A stretch of 7,747 bases of DNA. It comes from an uncultured Shinella sp. Its GTDB lineage: Bacteria; Pseudomonadota; Alphaproteobacteria; Rhizobiales; Rhizobiaceae. The notes beneath the pieces were generated by a model, which saw only the letters and a program-made list of their open reading frames with translations, did no database searches and was not told the origin of the DNA. Shown one piece after another: positions 6,516 through 7,747 of this stretch. Each line of letters begins with the position of its first letter. Positions within the stretch are counted from its first letter, which is position 1. The position numbers were made by a program, and so were the translations under genes. The stretch spans positions 1 to 7,747 of the forward strand of contig CAMLOC010000146.1 of the NCBI GenBank assembly GCA_946481465.1. Direction: 5' to 3'.

Positions 6516-6531
6516 GCCCGCTCTAGCGGGC
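6516..6531. repeat. GC-rich perfect inverted repeat between the methyltransferase gene and tyrC
   Basis: GCCCGC, loop TCTA, GCGGGC form a perfect 6-bp stem in the 64-bp gap between the two minus-strand genes. No T-run follows on the minus strand, so it does not look like an intrinsic terminator. It could be a transcript-stabilising hairpin or chance in GC-rich DNA. It ends about 26 bases upstream of the tyrC ATG, outside its ribosome site. Confidence 0.35.
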
Positions 6532-6553
6532 GGGCCGGCATTTGTCGAGGGGA

Positions 6554-7303
6554 TCAGCGCGGCGCGCGCTCGCGCGTCGTCGGCACGCCGTGCGGGGCGA
6601 GCACCGGCACGAAGACGCGGCGCGAGGCACGGGCGGCGACGGGCAGGCCCTGGTAGAGCCGCTTCTGCGCCTCCACGATGATGACGCCGGAGAACATCGG
6701 CCAGAGCGTGCGGCCCAGCCGCTCGAAGGCGCCGCGCAGTTTCTGCACGCTGCGCAGCTTGGAGGGCGGGAAGAACAGCGCTTCGGCCGAAGCGCCGGGC
6801 GTGAAATTGGTTTCGCGCAACAGCGCGGTGAGCTGGCCGCGCGAATAGGGCCGGCCCGAGCCGAAGGGCGTATGCTCCATGCGCGCCCAGACGCCGCGCC
6901 GGTTCGGCACGACGATGACGAGCCGCCCGCCGGGGGCCAGCACGCGCCAGAGTTCCTTCATCGTCTCGCGCGGGTTTTCCGCGAACTCCAGCGAATGCAC
7001 CATCAGCACGCGGTCGACCGAGGCGTCCGGCAGCGGCAGTTCCTCGTCGAAGACGAGCGCCGTGGAGGAAAGCTCGCCCGGCGGCCAGTTTACCGCCCCC
7101 TGGCCTGCCGGCATGAAGGCGAAGGTGCGCTCCGTGTCGGCGCGGAAGCGTTCAAGATAGGGCACGGCATAGCCGAGCCCGACCAGCCGTTCGTCCGGCA
7201 GGCGCGCCCAGAGCGAGGCGAGGGCCATGGCGATCGAATGGTCGGCGAGGCGCCCGAGCGGCGAGTGGTAGAACTCGCGAAGGTCGACGATATCGGCATG
7301 CAT
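6554..7303 (-). CDS. Class I SAM-dependent methyltransferase-like protein
   Basis: The 249-residue protein has the second half of a Methyltransf_11-type Rossmann fold: [21 protein letters not shown] (about 91-111), [26 protein letters not shown] (116-141, the 'post-I/APGG' strand typical of the family), and [21 protein letters not shown] (147-167). The N-terminal half is unusual. Where motif I (GxGxG) is expected it reads [10 protein letters not shown] (41-50), lacking the third glycine, and no clear acidic residue ends strand 2. The last ~35 residues are basic, proline-containing and probably disordered. ATG 7303 gives [12 protein letters not shown], a sensible start, with only a weak GGGT upstream. 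It precedes tyrC on the same strand and is divergent from gloB. The substrate is unknown, and whether it binds SAM is uncertain. Confidence 0.85.
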   Translation of the reverse strand: MHADIVDLREFYHSPLGRLADHSIAMALASLWARLPDERLVGLGYAVPYLERFRADTERTFAFMPAGQGAVNWPPGELSSTALVFDEELPLPDASVDRVLMVHSLEFAENPRETMKELWRVLAPGGRLVIVVPNRRGVWARMEHTPFGSGRPYSRGQLTALLRETNFTPGASAEALFFPPSKLRSVQKLRGAFERLGRTLWPMFSGVIIVEAQKRLYQGLPVAARASRRVFVPVLAPHGVPTTRERAPR

Positions 7304-7394
7304 GACCCGAATGTGCGCGATGGACCGGTGGACTTCAAGGCCGATTGCCTTACATTCCCGCCGACCGGCCTACCAATGCGATGAGGAATGCGCC
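7304..7394. promoter_or_regulatory. Divergent promoter region between the methyltransferase gene and gloB
   Basis: This 91-bp gap separates two outward-facing starts and must contain or adjoin both promoters. TTGCCT (7345-7350) with TACCAAT (7371-7377) is a loose -35/-10 pair for gloB, but its 20-base spacing is poor. I see no convincing operator or inverted repeat. Confidence 0.25.
7383..7388 (+). promoter_or_regulatory. Shine-Dalgarno site for gloB
   Basis: GAGGAA lies 6 bases before ATG 7395. It distinguishes this start from the ATG at 7388, which is in another frame and gives only a 62-residue nonsense product. Confidence 0.7.
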
Positions 7395-7747
7395 ATGACC
7401 CCGTTGGAAACAGACCTTTTTTCCTGCCGCAGCGACAATTTCGGCGTCCTGCTGCACGATCCGGCGACGGGGGCGACCGCGAGCATCGACGCGCCGGAGG
7501 AAAAGCCGATCCTCGATGCGCTCGCCCGTCGGGGCTGGACCTTGAGCCACATCTTCACGACGCACCACCACAATGACCATGTCGAGGCAAACCCGGCGCT
7601 GAAGGCGCGTTTCGGCGCGACGATCATCGGGCCCGCGCGCGAGGCCATTCCCGGCATCGACCGCAAGGTGGACGGGGGGGAGAGTTTCGATTTTGCCGGC
7701 CGGCCGGTCGATGTGATCTCGACCCCGGGCCATACGCTCGGCCATAT
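7395..7747 (+). CDS. gloB: Hydroxyacylglutathione hydrolase (glyoxalase II), N-terminal 117 residues (cut by right edge)
   Basis: Glyoxalase II hydrolyses S-D-lactoylglutathione to D-lactate and glutathione, the second step of methylglyoxal detoxification in the cytosol. About 117 residues are visible; a full GloB is roughly 250. The metallo-beta-lactamase fold signature is intact: THHHNDH (56-62), giving metal ligands His57, His59, Asp61 and His62, preceded by LSHIFTT. Further on, PGHTLGH (111-117) supplies the next ligand, His113. The DNF near residues 14-16 and [12 protein letters not shown] match the GloB N-terminus. The start is fixed by GAGGAA 6 bases before ATG 7395. It is divergent from the methyltransferase gene. 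A run of seven G at 7674-7680 does not break the frame. The C-terminal glutathione-binding residues lie outside the window, so a related thioesterase remains a minor possibility. Confidence 0.92.
   Translation, partial: MTPLETDLFSCRSDNFGVLLHDPATGATASIDAPEEKPILDALARRGWTLSHIFTTHHHNDHVEANPALKARFGATIIGPAREAIPGIDRKVDGGESFDFAGRPVDVISTPGHTLGH

Noticed and set aside
6516..6531. The GC hairpin upstream of tyrC as an intrinsic terminator
   Set aside because: No T-run follows the stem on either strand, so it lacks the defining feature of Rho-independent termination.
5761..6681. 306-codon plus-strand frame antisense to tyrC
   Set aside because: The sequence is Gly/Ala/Arg/Asp-rich with no motif, a shadow of the clear tyrC frame. 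It also runs into the methyltransferase gene.
6542..7384. 280-codon plus-strand frame antisense to the methyltransferase gene
   Set aside because: Composition is Arg/Ala/Glu/His-rich without motifs. The minus-strand frame carries a recognisable methyltransferase signature.
7674..7680. Run of seven G in gloB as a possible frameshift or phase-variation tract
   Set aside because: The frame reads correctly into PGHTLGH beyond the run. A seven-base G run is unremarkable in DNA this GC-rich.
1..7747. Mobile elements, CRISPR array, phage or defence genes, tRNA or rRNA
   Set aside because: No spaced direct repeats, transposase or integrase motifs, or RNA gene signatures were seen. Every recognisable gene is a typical chromosomal housekeeping or conserved gene.

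Overview
This window looks like ordinary, GC-rich chromosomal DNA from an alphaproteobacterium of the order Hyphomicrobiales (Rhizobiales), most likely family Rhizobiaceae (Rhizobium, Agrobacterium, Ensifer or Shinella-like). The evidence is the gene content (FtsE starting MIHFENVGLRYG, a DUF2125 protein, a TyrC-type dehydrogenase, a rhizobial-type PlsC), strong G/C bias at third codon positions, and gene order. The genus cannot be fixed by eye. I see no insertion sequence, phage gene, CRISPR array, tRNA or rRNA, and coding covers nearly all of the window.

Layout: (1) 1-363, minus strand: the start of an unrecognised membrane-anchored protein that runs off the left edge. (2) 364-561: a 198-bp divergent spacer with a 17-bp near-palindrome. 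(3) 562-3912, plus strand: ftsE, ftsX, a YdcF/DUF218 membrane protein and plsC, a block devoted to cell division and envelope building. (4) 3913-4452, minus: a ChaC-type gamma-glutamylcyclotransferase whose stop codon directly abuts the plsC stop. (5) 4550-5557, plus: a DUF2125 envelope protein, divergent from chaC. (6) 5560-7303, minus: a SAM methyltransferase-like gene followed by tyrC, which converges on DUF2125 with 2 bp between stops. (7) 7395-7747, plus: the start of gloB (glyoxalase II), divergent from the methyltransferase and cut by the right edge.

How the genes work together: FtsE and FtsX form one ABC-type complex that links the divisome to peptidoglycan hydrolysis. YdcF-family proteins and PlsC act in the envelope and in phospholipid synthesis, so co-transcription with ftsEX is plausible. 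ChaC and GloB both act in glutathione chemistry (degradation, and the second step of methylglyoxal detoxification), but they are separated and probably not co-regulated. TyrC supplies tyrosine.

I found no convincing undescribed system. The points most worth a second look are the near-palindrome before ftsE, the TTG start of ftsE without a clear ribosome site, the uncharacterised divergent membrane protein, and the methyltransferase-like protein with a degenerate SAM-binding loop. Residue positions, membrane segments and motifs were read by eye and are approximate.
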